Source of the DNA: Belnapia rosea
GTDB lineage: Bacteria; Pseudomonadota; Alphaproteobacteria; Acetobacterales; Acetobacteraceae
Direction of reading: 5' to 3'
NCBI RefSeq assembly: GCF_900101615.1
Contig: NZ_FMZX01000001.1
Span: 124,001 to 188,000, forward strand
DNA length: 64,000 nucleotides
The notes beneath the pieces are model-generated. The model saw only the letters and a program-made list of their open reading frames with translations. It was not told the origin of the DNA and ran no database searches. Each line of letters starts with the position of its first letter. Position 1 is the stretch's first letter. Of the stretch, positions 17,052 to 24,915 are shown piece after piece. The position numbers and the translations under genes are program-made.

Positions 17052-18038
17052 CTACTCGATCGCGCGGAACCCCGTCTCCCGCACCACCTGCGCCCAGCGC
17101 GCCGTCTCCGCCCGGATCAGCGCGGCGAATTCGCGCCCTCCCGCGGGGGAGGGGCGGAAGCCCGCCTCCTGCAGCCGCATCCGCAGCGCGGGCGCGGCCA
17201 TCGCCCGCAGCACCGCCGCCTCGATCTCCGCCACCATCGGCGCCGGCACCGCGGCCGGCGCGACCAGCCCGAACCAGGCGCTGACCGAGAGCGCCGGCCG
17301 GCCCAGCTCCGCCATGGTCGGCACGCCGGGCAGCAGCGGCGAGCGCTCCGGCCCGGTCATCGCCAGCGCCCTCATCCGCCCGGCCTGCACATGGGGCGCC
17401 ACCACGGCGATGCTGCCGAACATGCCCTGCACATTGCCGTTGAGCAGCGCCGACACCGCATCCGCCGTGGCGCGGAAATGCACCGGCTCCACCGTCAGCC
17501 CGGCCGCGGCGCCCAGCATGGCGGCGGCGAAATGCCCCGGGCTGCCCGCGCCGAAGGTGCCCATGTAGAGCGCCGGCTGCCGCCGCCCCCAGTCGAGATA
17601 GGCGTCGAGGTCGGTGCCCGGCAGGCCGGGCGGCACGACGAGGGCGAAGTCCACCGAGGCCAGCGCCGCCACCGCCGTGAAGTCCCGGGCCGGGTCATAG
17701 GGCAGCCGCGCATAGGTGCTCGGCGCCATGGCGAGCTGCCCGACCTCGCCGAGCAGCACGGTGCCGCCATCCGCCGGCGAGGCCTTCGCCACCTCCTGCG
17801 CCGCGATCAGCCCGCCCGCGCCGGGGCGGTTGTCGACGAGGATGCCGGCCGGCCAGCCCTCCCGCATGCCCTCCGCCAGCAACCGCCCGAGCAGGTCCGG
17901 CCCCGCCCCCGCCGGGAAGCCGAGCAGGATGCGGAGCGGCCGGTCCGCCGGGGCCGCGGCCAGGGGGAACGGGGCGGCGAAGGGCAGCAGGGCCGCGCCG
18001 GCCAGCGCGGCGCGCCGCCGGATCGGGCGGGTGGTCAT
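17052..18038 (-). CDS. Bug-family (TctC-like) substrate-binding protein
   Basis: A 328-residue periplasmic receptor with a twin-arginine-like leader (RRRAALAGAALLPFAAPF) and the family loops 'LRILLGFPAGAGPDLLGRLL' and 'VDNRPGAGGLIAAQEVA'. It lies downstream of otnK-otnC on the same strand, 182 bases away across a hairpin. It might be the uptake receptor for the tetronate/threonate-type acid those enzymes handle, but it probably has its own promoter. No TctA/TctB genes are present. Confidence 0.87.
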   Translation of the reverse strand: MTTRPIRRRAALAGAALLPFAAPFPLAAAPADRPLRILLGFPAGAGPDLLGRLLAEGMREGWPAGILVDNRPGAGGLIAAQEVAKASPADGGTVLLGEVGQLAMAPSTYARLPYDPARDFTAVAALASVDFALVVPPGLPGTDLDAYLDWGRRQPALYMGTFGAGSPGHFAAAMLGAAAGLTVEPVHFRATADAVSALLNGNVQGMFGSIAVVAPHVQAGRMRALAMTGPERSPLLPGVPTMAELGRPALSVSAWFGLVAPAAVPAPMVAEIEAAVLRAMAAPALRMRLQEAGFRPSPAGGREFAALIRAETARWAQVVRETGFRAIE

Positions 18039-18115
18039 GGGACGGGCTCCCCCAGCGCTGGCGCGGTTTCCGTTCGCACTGGCTCACGGACCCCGCCCTG
18101 GCTTGTTGTTTCAAC

Positions 18116-18162
18116 GGGCAAGTACCTCCGACCAGAGGATTCCATCCGATCGGAGCTTGCTC
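18116..18162. terminator. Long imperfect hairpin between otnC and Bug gene
   Basis: GCAAG-TAC-CTCCGA (18118-18131) pairs with TCGGAG-CTTGC (18150-18160), leaving TAC bulged, and two more pairs extend the outer end. The right side also contains the perfect palindrome TCCGATCGGA (18145-18154). It could terminate the otn operon or be an operator for the Bug gene. Confidence 0.4.
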
Positions 18163-18220
18163 CAGGCGCCTTGTTACGTTGCCGGGCGAGCCAAGCCAAG
18201 GCCGTGCCGGGGGCAACCGA

Positions 18221-18853
18221 TCAGCCGAAGGTGCCGAGCAGGTCCTCGACCTGCGCCTCGGTCAGCAGCCGGGCCGGCTGGCCGCGCAGCAGCAGGGCGA
18301 GCTTCGCCGCCTCCTCCAGCTCCTCCGCCGCATAGACCGCATCGTCGAGCGACTTTCCGCTCACCACCGGCCCATGATTGGCCAGCAGCACCGCCCGCGC
18401 ATCGCGGGCCGCCGCGGCGATCGCCGGCTCCATCGCCGCGTCACCCGGCCGGTAGTAGGGGATGACCGGCAGCACCCGCCCGATACGCATGACGAAATAG
18501 GGCGTCAGCGGCGGGATCGGCGCCGGCTCGCCGGGCGTGGCGAGGCAGGCGATGGCCGTCGCATGGGTCGAGTGCAGATGCACCACCGCCTCCGCCTCCG
18601 GCCGCGCCTCGAGGAAGGCGCGGTGCATGAACACCTCCTTCGAGGGCTTGTCGCCCGAGACATGCCGGTACTCGCGGTCGAGCTTGCTGATCCGCGCCGG
18701 GTCGAGCCGGCCGAGGCAGGAATTGGTCGGCGTCATCAGGAAGCCGTCCGGCAGCCGGACGCTGATATTGCCCGCCGAGCCCACCGAGAAGCCACGCCCG
18801 AAGAGCAGCCGCCCATGCGCCGCGATCGCATCGCGGAGGTCGTCCTCGCTCAT
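18221..18853 (-). CDS. otnC: 3-oxo-tetronate 4-phosphate decarboxylase (class II aldolase fold)
   Basis: A 210-residue class II aldolase/adducin-family enzyme. 'FSVGSAGNISVRLPDGFLMTPTNSCLG', the zinc site 'AVVHLHSTHATA' and a third His in 'LANHGPVV' are visible. Next to an OtnK-type kinase this is the OtnC decarboxylase, which converts 3-oxo-tetronate 4-phosphate to dihydroxyacetone phosphate and CO2 in acid-sugar catabolism. It overlaps the otnK stop by ATGA. Another class II aldolase activity is possible but less likely given the neighbour. Confidence 0.88.
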   Translation of the reverse strand: MSEDDLRDAIAAHGRLLFGRGFSVGSAGNISVRLPDGFLMTPTNSCLGRLDPARISKLDREYRHVSGDKPSKEVFMHRAFLEARPEAEAVVHLHSTHATAIACLATPGEPAPIPPLTPYFVMRIGRVLPVIPYYRPGDAAMEPAIAAAARDARAVLLANHGPVVSGKSLDDAVYAAEELEEAAKLALLLRGQPARLLTEAQVEDLLGTFG

Positions 18854-20103
18854 TGGCCGAATGCCTTCAGGAAGAAGTCGCGCGCACCGAAATTCCCCGA
18901 TTTCAGCGCGAGATGCAGCCCGGGGACCTCCGCATAGGTCCAGGGCACGCCCGGGTCGATCTCCGCCCCGATGCGGAGGCTCCGCACGCCGAGCCGCGAG
19001 ACAACGGCGCCCGAGGTCTCGCCACCGGCCACCACCAGCCGCCCGACGCCACGGGCCACCAGCGCCTCGGCGATGCCGGCCAGGGTGTCCTCAACCAGCG
19101 CCCCGGCCTTGTCGCGCCCGAGCCGCGCCTGCAGGGCCGCAACCCGCTCCGGCGGCGCCGAGGCCGCGATCACCACCGGTGCCTCGCCCAGCTTGTCCGC
19201 CGCCCAATCGAGCGCCTGGCGCTGCAGCGCCGCCACATCCGGCGTCGCCAGCACGTCGAGCTCCAGCGTATGGGCATGGTCCCGCGCATAGCCGATCTGC
19301 CCGAGCGTCGCCCGCGAGCAGGAGCCGGCCAGCACCGCCGCATAGCCCTGCGCCGGCGGCAGCTCGCTCGCCGCCGCCCCGCGCTCCGGCAGCAGGCCGG
19401 CGGCGCGGAAATTCCCCGGCAGCCCCATCGCCACGCCGGAGCCGCCGGTGATCAGCGCATGCTTGGCCGCCGCCTCGCCGATGGCGAGCAGATGCGCATC
19501 CGTCACCGCATCGACGATGGCGTAGCGCCGCCCGCCCTCCTTCAGCCCGGTCATCGCCCGGCGGATCGCCGCCGCGCCCTGCTCCACCACGGCGAAGGGC
19601 ACCAGCCCCACCGTGCCATCCGTCTGCCGCGAGAGCACCCGCACCAGGTTGGCATCCCGCATCGGCGTCAGCGGGTGGTTCTCCATCCCGCTCTCGTTCA
19701 GCAGCGCGCCGCCGACGAAGAGATGCCCCTGGTAGATCGTCCGCCCATTGGTCGGGAAGGCGGGGTTGGCGAGGGCAAAGCCGCAATCGAGGCGCCGCAC
19801 CAGCGCATCCGCCACCGGGCCGATATTGCCCTCGTCGGTGCTGTCGAAGGTCGAGCAGTACTTGAAGAAGATCTGCCGTGCGCCCGCCGCCAGCAGCGCC
19901 TCGCAGGCGGCGAGGCTCTCCGCCACCGCCTCCCGCACCGGCGCCGTGCGCGACTTCAGCGCGACGATCACCGCATCCGCCTCGGGCAGCGGGCCGGTTG
20001 GTACGCCGATCACCTGCACGGCGGTCATCCCGCCCTTGACCAGCGTGTTGGCGAGGTCGGTGGCGCCGGTGAAATCATCGGCGATGCAGCCGAGAAGCGG
20101 CAT
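18850..20103 (-). CDS. otnK: 3-oxo-tetronate kinase (DUF1537 family)
   Basis: A 417-residue four-carbon acid-sugar kinase. The N-terminal 'LGCIADDFTGATDLAN' is the diagnostic substrate-site motif of DUF1537 kinases; 'FKYCSTFDSTDEGNIGP' and the C-terminal 'VVAGGETSGAV' (ATP site) are also clear. It phosphorylates 3-oxo-tetronate at C4 for OtnC. The start at 20103 has GGGAGG upstream. The usual companions, a dehydrogenase (LtnD) and an isomerase (OtnI), are not in the window, so the first step must be encoded elsewhere or done by a non-homologous enzyme. Confidence 0.9.
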   Translation of the reverse strand: MPLLGCIADDFTGATDLANTLVKGGMTAVQVIGVPTGPLPEADAVIVALKSRTAPVREAVAESLAACEALLAAGARQIFFKYCSTFDSTDEGNIGPVADALVRRLDCGFALANPAFPTNGRTIYQGHLFVGGALLNESGMENHPLTPMRDANLVRVLSRQTDGTVGLVPFAVVEQGAAAIRRAMTGLKEGGRRYAIVDAVTDAHLLAIGEAAAKHALITGGSGVAMGLPGNFRAAGLLPERGAAASELPPAQGYAAVLAGSCSRATLGQIGYARDHAHTLELDVLATPDVAALQRQALDWAADKLGEAPVVIAASAPPERVAALQARLGRDKAGALVEDTLAGIAEALVARGVGRLVVAGGETSGAVVSRLGVRSLRIGAEIDPGVPWTYAEVPGLHLALKSGNFGARDFFLKAFGQ

Positions 20104-20191
20104 GGGTATCCTCCCTGGAGCAAATTCATGTTTGCCCGCGACAACAAAGGCTGGAGCGGCTTCACCCGTGGTCCGGCACGGGACGGGCCGC

Positions 20192-20668
20192 CTAGATCGC
20201 GGTGCCGTCTTTCCGCCGGTAATGGAACCGGCCGGCCTCGTCGGCCTCGCCCACCAGATCATCCTCCGGGTAGGTCACCCGGTCGAGCGGCGTGCGGTCA
20301 CCGACCTCGAGCACAAGCACATCCCCGGCCGTCCGGTTCACCAGCCGGTGCGCATCGCCCGTGCCGGCCGGGAAGCCGGCGCACATCCCGGGCTCGAGCT
20401 GGGTCTCCCCCGCATCCGTCACCAGGATGGGCCTGCCTTCCAGGACATAGATGAACTCGTCCTGAAGGCTATGGGCATGCCGCATGGAGGAGGCGGCGCC
20501 GGGCGCCAGCCGCGTCAGGTTCACCCCGAAATTCCGCAGGCCGAACACATCGCCGAGCGGCTGCTTCTCCCGCCCCTCCAGCCTGGCGGCCAGGTCCGGC
20601 GGGAAGCCGGTTGGCCGCGGCCGCACCGGCGCCTCCGCGGCGATGATGGCGACGGGCCGCTCCGCCAT
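20192..20668 (-). CDS. Cupin protein ending the pterin-like operon
   Basis: A 158-residue single-domain cupin with metal-binding residues in 'SSMRHAHSLQDEFIYVLEG' (HxH...E) and 'GTGDAHRLVN' (His). This is the small 'cupin domain-containing' type seen as a sugar- or metabolite-binding accessory. It follows the methyltransferase by 5 bases and is the last gene of the six-gene operon starting at 24804. Whether it isomerises, oxidises or merely binds the pathway product cannot be told. Confidence 0.82.
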   Translation of the reverse strand: MAERPVAIIAAEAPVRPRPTGFPPDLAARLEGREKQPLGDVFGLRNFGVNLTRLAPGAASSMRHAHSLQDEFIYVLEGRPILVTDAGETQLEPGMCAGFPAGTGDAHRLVNRTAGDVLVLEVGDRTPLDRVTYPEDDLVGEADEAGRFHYRRKDGTAI

Positions 20669-20673
20669 GGCCG

Positions 20674-21576
20674 TCACCCCTTGCCCTGCGGCAACGCCAG
20701 CAGGTCCCGGTGCCCGATCCGCGCCGAGAGCCGCCGCTCCGCCACCTGGTCGAGCCGCGCCTCCAGCCAGGCCTCGATCCGCCGGTCGCCGCGCCGGTCC
20801 TGCCGCCGCGCCGCCTCGGCATGGCCCAGGACCAACTCGGTGAGGAACCGCCCGGCCGCCTCGCCCATCCCCGGCATCGGCGCCGGGCCGCGCCCGCGCA
20901 CCTCCCAGTCGCTCGGCGCGCCCTCCACCGCGAAGCCGCGCGCCGCGAAGACCTCCGCCAGCACCGCCGGCGCCCGGGCCCCGAGCGCCGCGCCGCCGAA
21001 CCCCTTGTCCCGCCCCTGGTCGCGCCGGAACCCGTCCGCCACCACCCGGTCGGCCGGGTGCGGCGGGGCGAAGCGGTCCCGCCCGGTCACGCAGAGGGCG
21101 GCGTAGAAGGGCACGCGCAGCGCCCCGGCCAGCCGCTCCGCCCAGGCGCGGGAGACGAGGTCGCAGAGCGCCGAGCTCACCACCGCATCCGCATTGGCGA
21201 GCGGCAGGCCGCGCGGTGCCTCGGCGAGGTCGGCGACCAGCGATTCCACCCGCCAGGCCCCGCCCGGCGCATGCACCAGCAGCGTCCGCTTGTTGGGGAA
21301 GGAGATGGTCCAGCCCACCGCCTCGGCCCGGTCGGCGATGGTGTCGAAGGCCGCCTCCAGCAAAACCCGGTCGGCATCGACCAGGGTCCAGGCCTGCGCC
21401 CGCCCGAGCCGGGGCGCCAGGAAGCGCAGCAGGCTGCCCGTGCCGGCGCCGAGGTCGATGAAGCGGGGCCGCGCCGGCAGCCGGGCCAGCAGCCGGTCGG
21501 CCAGCGCCGCGCTGCGCGCCATGGCATCGAAGGGCTCGCGCAGGTCGAGCCAGTCGGGGTCGAACTCCTCGCTCAT
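20674..21576 (-). CDS. Class I SAM-dependent methyltransferase
   Basis: A 300-residue Rossmann-type methyltransferase: motif I is 'FIDLGAGTGSLLRFLAP' (about 39-55), followed by 'WTLVDADRVLLEAA'. The C-terminal third is Arg-rich and specific to this subgroup. It is coupled to the glycosyltransferase gene by an ATGA overlap. Within this operon it probably methylates the pterin ring or the attached sugar; that is inference from linkage only. Confidence 0.85.
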   Translation of the reverse strand: MSEEFDPDWLDLREPFDAMARSAALADRLLARLPARPRFIDLGAGTGSLLRFLAPRLGRAQAWTLVDADRVLLEAAFDTIADRAEAVGWTISFPNKRTLLVHAPGGAWRVESLVADLAEAPRGLPLANADAVVSSALCDLVSRAWAERLAGALRVPFYAALCVTGRDRFAPPHPADRVVADGFRRDQGRDKGFGGAALGARAPAVLAEVFAARGFAVEGAPSDWEVRGRGPAPMPGMGEAAGRFLTELVLGHAEAARRQDRRGDRRIEAWLEARLDQVAERRLSARIGHRDLLALPQGKG

Positions 21577-22616
21577 GCCGCGCGCTCCAGCTCGGCAAGG
21601 AAGGCGGCCGCCCGGTCGTCCCAGCGCGGCAGGCGCTGCCCGGCCACCCAGGCCGCCTCGGCCATCCGCGCCCGCAGCTCGGTGTCGAACAGCACGCGCC
21701 GCAGCGCCTTGCCGAGCGAGACCACGTCGCCCGGCGGCGAGACGCTGCCCGCCTCCAGCGGCACCAGCTCGCCGAGCGCCCCGCCCGCCGTCACCGAGAC
21801 CGGCAGGCCATGCGCCAGCGCCTCGGCCGCCGCCATGCCATAGCCCTCCCAGTGCGAGGCCAGGGCAAAGGCATCCGCCCCGTCATACAGCGCCGCCAGC
21901 GCCGGCCCCTCGACCTCGCCGGCGAAATCCACCCGCTGGGCGAGGCCCAGCTCCTCCGCCAGCGCCTGCAGCCCGGCGGCATGGACGGCATCCCGCGCCG
22001 CGCCGACGATGGTCAGCCGCCAGTCCACATCCGGGATGCCGGCCAGCGCCCGCAGCAGCACGTCATGCCCCTTGCGCGGGATGAGAGTGCCGACCGAGAG
22101 CAGCACGACGCCGGGCCCGCCCGAGCCGCGCGCCCGCGGCGCCGGGTCCGTCCCCGGCTCCACCACGCCGATCCGCCCGGGCGCCACGCCGAAATCCCGC
22201 GCCAGCCGTGCCGCGGTGAGGCGGGAGGTCGCCACCAGCCGCGCAAGCCGGGGGAAGAGCGAGGCCTCGACCGCCCGCAGCGCCTCGCGCTGCGCCGTCT
22301 CGCCCTCGAGGGCGGTCGGGTGATGGATCAGCGCCACGGCCCGCCGCGCCACCAGCGCATCGGCCAGCGGCGCGAAGGCCGGCAGGCCGAGCCCGTCGAT
22401 GACGATCCGCGCCCCGGCCGGCAGCCCGGCCAGCGCCCGCCGCGCCGCGCCCTCCGCCGCCTGGTCGGGCAGGGGATGCCGCCCGTCCAGCTCCACCACC
22501 AGGACCTCCTGGCCGAGGCTCCGCAGCCCCTCGACCAGCCGCCGGTCGTAGTTATAGCCCCCCGAGACGGTGCCGAAGGGGCCCGGCACGAGCAGGGCGA
22601 TCGGCGCCGCGCTCAT
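21573..22616 (-). CDS. GT4-family glycosyltransferase
   Basis: A 347-residue GT-B glycosyltransferase of family 4. The N-terminal domain begins 'PGPFGTVSGGYNYDRRLVEGL'; the C-terminal nucleotide-sugar domain has 'LSVGTLIPRKGHDVLLRAL' and the E-x7-E motif in 'HWEGYGMAAAEALAHG'. No membrane segment is visible, so it should glycosylate a soluble acceptor. ATGA overlaps at both ends lock it between the pterin-synthase-like and methyltransferase genes, which argues that a small pterin-type molecule rather than a polysaccharide is the acceptor. Confidence 0.87.
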   Translation of the reverse strand: MSAAPIALLVPGPFGTVSGGYNYDRRLVEGLRSLGQEVLVVELDGRHPLPDQAAEGAARRALAGLPAGARIVIDGLGLPAFAPLADALVARRAVALIHHPTALEGETAQREALRAVEASLFPRLARLVATSRLTAARLARDFGVAPGRIGVVEPGTDPAPRARGSGGPGVVLLSVGTLIPRKGHDVLLRALAGIPDVDWRLTIVGAARDAVHAAGLQALAEELGLAQRVDFAGEVEGPALAALYDGADAFALASHWEGYGMAAAEALAHGLPVSVTAGGALGELVPLEAGSVSPPGDVVSLGKALRRVLFDTELRARMAEAAWVAGQRLPRWDDRAAAFLAELERAA

Positions 22617-23029
22617 GCAGTGGGGCCTTCCCCGATGGGGCCCTCATAGGCCGCCCAGGCATTCGGGCTCTCGCGCAGCAGCACCTTGAGGCCCGTGACA
22701 TTCTCCGCCTGCGGCCCGAGCCGTCCCGCCTTCAGCGCCGCCACCAGCAGCCCGTGGATGTGGTGGCAGAGGAATTCCGTCGTGGTGTTCAACCCGGCGA
22801 AGGCTGGCTCCGCATCCAGGTTGCGGTAGTCGAGCCCATCCAGCGCGCGGCGCAATTCGACCTTGGCGAGGCCGATATCGACCAGCAGGTGCAGCGCATC
22901 CAGCCGCTCGGCGCGGAACTCCGCCTCGACCGCGAAGGTCGCGCCATGCAGCCGCTGCGCCGGGCCGAATTCCGCGCCGCGGAAGCTATGGGCGACCATG
23001 ATGTGGTCGCAGACGGTCAGGCTGAACAT
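22613..23029 (-). CDS. Divergent 6-pyruvoyl-tetrahydropterin synthase-like protein
   Basis: A 138-residue T-fold protein of the PTPS/QueD family. H14 ('VAHSF') and H28 ('RLHGATF') match two of the three zinc ligands, and 'RESPNAWAAYEGP' matches the catalytic Glu loop. The third zinc ligand, the second His of HGH, is A30, and the catalytic Cys four residues before H28 is A24. Normal dihydroneopterin triphosphate chemistry is therefore doubtful; an altered lyase, or a pterin-binding scaffold, is more likely. It sits 6 bases after the dehydrogenase and overlaps the glycosyltransferase by ATGA. Confidence 0.8.
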   Translation of the reverse strand: MFSLTVCDHIMVAHSFRGAEFGPAQRLHGATFAVEAEFRAERLDALHLLVDIGLAKVELRRALDGLDYRNLDAEPAFAGLNTTTEFLCHHIHGLLVAALKAGRLGPQAENVTGLKVLLRESPNAWAAYEGPIGEGPTA

Positions 23030-23035
23030 GCTTGG

Positions 23036-24007
23036 TCACTCACCATAGAAGATCGTGGGGCAGGGCCAGATGACCTGCCCCTCCAGCAGCCCCGGCAGGG
23101 CGGCCGGCAATTCGGTGAAACGCACGGGCGGCGCCAGCAGCGCATCGAAGCGTGCATCATCGAGCAGGGCGAGGGCCAGGGCCAGCCGCTCCGCATGGCT
23201 CCGCCGCCCGCGCATCGCCGGCGCCACCTGGCCGACCTGGCTCGACAGCAGCGAGAGCCGCCGCGCATGGAAGGCCTCGCCGAGCGGCAGGCTCACCGGC
23301 CTGTCGCCATACCAGCTCGCCTCCAGGATGCGGCCCTCGAGGCCGGCGCGGCCGAGCGCCAGGCGCAGCCCCTCCGGGTCGGCGCTGGCATGCACCACCA
23401 GCTCGAACCCTTCCGGCACCTCGCCCGGCGATGCGAAGCGCGCCCCCATCGCCGCGGCGAGCCCCGCCCGCCCGGCATCGACATCGCAGAGCAGGGGCTC
23501 GACGCCCGGCAGCCGCGCCAGCAGCGCCGCCACCAGCAGCCCGACCACGCCCGCGCCGATGACGAGCACCCGCTCGCCGAGCAGCGGCCGCGCATCCCAG
23601 AGGATGTTGAGCGCCGTCTCCATATTGGCCGCCAGCACCGCCCGCAGGTCCGGCACCGCATCGGGGATGGGGATGCACATCGCCGCCGGCGCCAGGAAGC
23701 GGTCCTGATGCGGATGCAGGCAGAAGACCCGCCGGCCCTGCAACGCCGCCGGCCCCGCCTCGACGAGGCCAACGGCGGCATAGCCGTATTTGACGGGGAA
23801 GGGGAACGCGCCGCCCATCAGCGGCGCCCGCATCGCCGCCCACTGGCTCCTCGGCACCCGGCCCTGCAGCACCAGCCGCTCCGTCCCGCGCGAGAGGGCG
23901 CTCGCCAGCATCCGCACCAGCGCCTGGTCGGGCGCGCGCGGCGGCAGCGCCTCCTCCCGCAACTCCGCCACGCCCGGTGCAACACACCACAGGGCCCTGG
24001 CCGTCAT
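23036..24007 (-). CDS. Zinc-less MDR (alcohol dehydrogenase-like) oxidoreductase
   Basis: A 323-residue medium-chain dehydrogenase/reductase. The GroES-like part has '[17 protein letters not shown]' where alcohol dehydrogenases carry the catalytic-zinc Cys, and the structural-zinc cysteines are missing. The Rossmann motif is '[18 protein letters not shown]'. It recalls BchC-like and other zinc-independent members acting on ring compounds. The start at 24007 forms an ATGA overlap with the RibD-like gene. The likely task is NAD(P)-dependent redox on the pterin-derived intermediate. Confidence 0.85.
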   Translation of the reverse strand: MTARALWCVAPGVAELREEALPPRAPDQALVRMLASALSRGTERLVLQGRVPRSQWAAMRAPLMGGAFPFPVKYGYAAVGLVEAGPAALQGRRVFCLHPHQDRFLAPAAMCIPIPDAVPDLRAVLAANMETALNILWDARPLLGERVLVIGAGVVGLLVAALLARLPGVEPLLCDVDAGRAGLAAAMGARFASPGEVPEGFELVVHASADPEGLRLALGRAGLEGRILEASWYGDRPVSLPLGEAFHARRLSLLSSQVGQVAPAMRGRRSHAERLALALALLDDARFDALLAPPVRFTELPAALPGLLEGQVIWPCPTIFYGE

Positions 24008-24804
24008 GGGGCCGGCTCCTGGCACACCCGCGGCCGCACCCTGTCGAGCGCGATGTCGAACAGCACATCCGGCGCCAGGTCATGCACCGTCCAGCGGAAG
24101 CGCAGCCCATCGGCAATGCGCCCCGCCTCGGGCAGGGTGAAGGCCGGGATGCCGGAGCCGAGCAGCACCGGCGCCACCGTCACATGCAGGCGGTCGAGGC
24201 AGCCCGCCGCCAGGAACCGGCTGACCGTCACGCCGCCACCCTCGACGAAGATGCGCCACAGGCCGCGCGCCGAGAGCGCCGCCAGCATGCCGGGGATGTC
24301 GAGCCCGCCGCCCTCGGGCGCGCGCCGCACCCGCACCACCTCGGCCTCGCCCAGCCGCTCGCCGCCCGGCGCATCCTCGGCCACCACCAGCAGCGTCGGC
24401 GGCCCCTCGCGGAACACCCGGTAGCCGGCGGACAGCCGCCGCTCCGGGTCGAGGACCACCCGCACCGGGTCGGGCCCTGTGCAGTCCCGCGTCGTCAGCC
24501 GCGGGTCGTCATGGCGCACCGTCCCGGCGCCGACCACCACGGCATGGCAGAGCGCGCGCAGCCGGTGCGTGTGCAGGATATCGCCCTCGCCGCCGATCCA
24601 TTGCGAGGAGCCGGAGGCGGTGGCGATCCGCCCGTCGAGGGTCTGCGCCAGCCGCCCGACGACGAGGCAGCCATCCGCCGCGCGGGGCGGGGCGAGCAGA
24701 GGGCCGAACAGGGCGCCGAGCGGCCCGGCGCCGGGCGGGCAGGGGCCACCCTCGCGCAGGGCCAGCACCCCGTCCCAGTCCAGAATCGGCGACATCCCGT
24801 CCAT
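24004..24804 (-). CDS. RibD C-terminal-type (DHFR-fold) reductase
   Basis: A 266-residue protein with the RibD reductase domain only: '[22 protein letters not shown]', '[18 protein letters not shown]' and '[20 protein letters not shown]' are the NADPH- and substrate-site motifs. There is no deaminase domain, so this is not the bifunctional riboflavin enzyme. It is the first gene of the operon 24804-20192 and would reduce a pyrimidine or pterin ring. No good Shine-Dalgarno precedes the ATG at 24804; an ATG nine bases on is an alternative. Confidence 0.85.
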   Translation of the reverse strand: MDGMSPILDWDGVLALREGGPCPPGAGPLGALFGPLLAPPRAADGCLVVGRLAQTLDGRIATASGSSQWIGGEGDILHTHRLRALCHAVVVGAGTVRHDDPRLTTRDCTGPDPVRVVLDPERRLSAGYRVFREGPPTLLVVAEDAPGGERLGEAEVVRVRRAPEGGGLDIPGMLAALSARGLWRIFVEGGGVTVSRFLAAGCLDRLHVTVAPVLLGSGIPAFTLPEAGRIADGLRFRWTVHDLAPDVLFDIALDRVRPRVCQEPAP

Positions 24805-24915
24805 AGGCGCCGGACCATGCCGGAACCCGGCCCGCAGCGCCAGCGCAACGAGGGCGCTAACCCGTTCTTAGCCCTTGTCGATCAAAATGGATCACGCAGC
24901 CAAGGAGATGAGACG

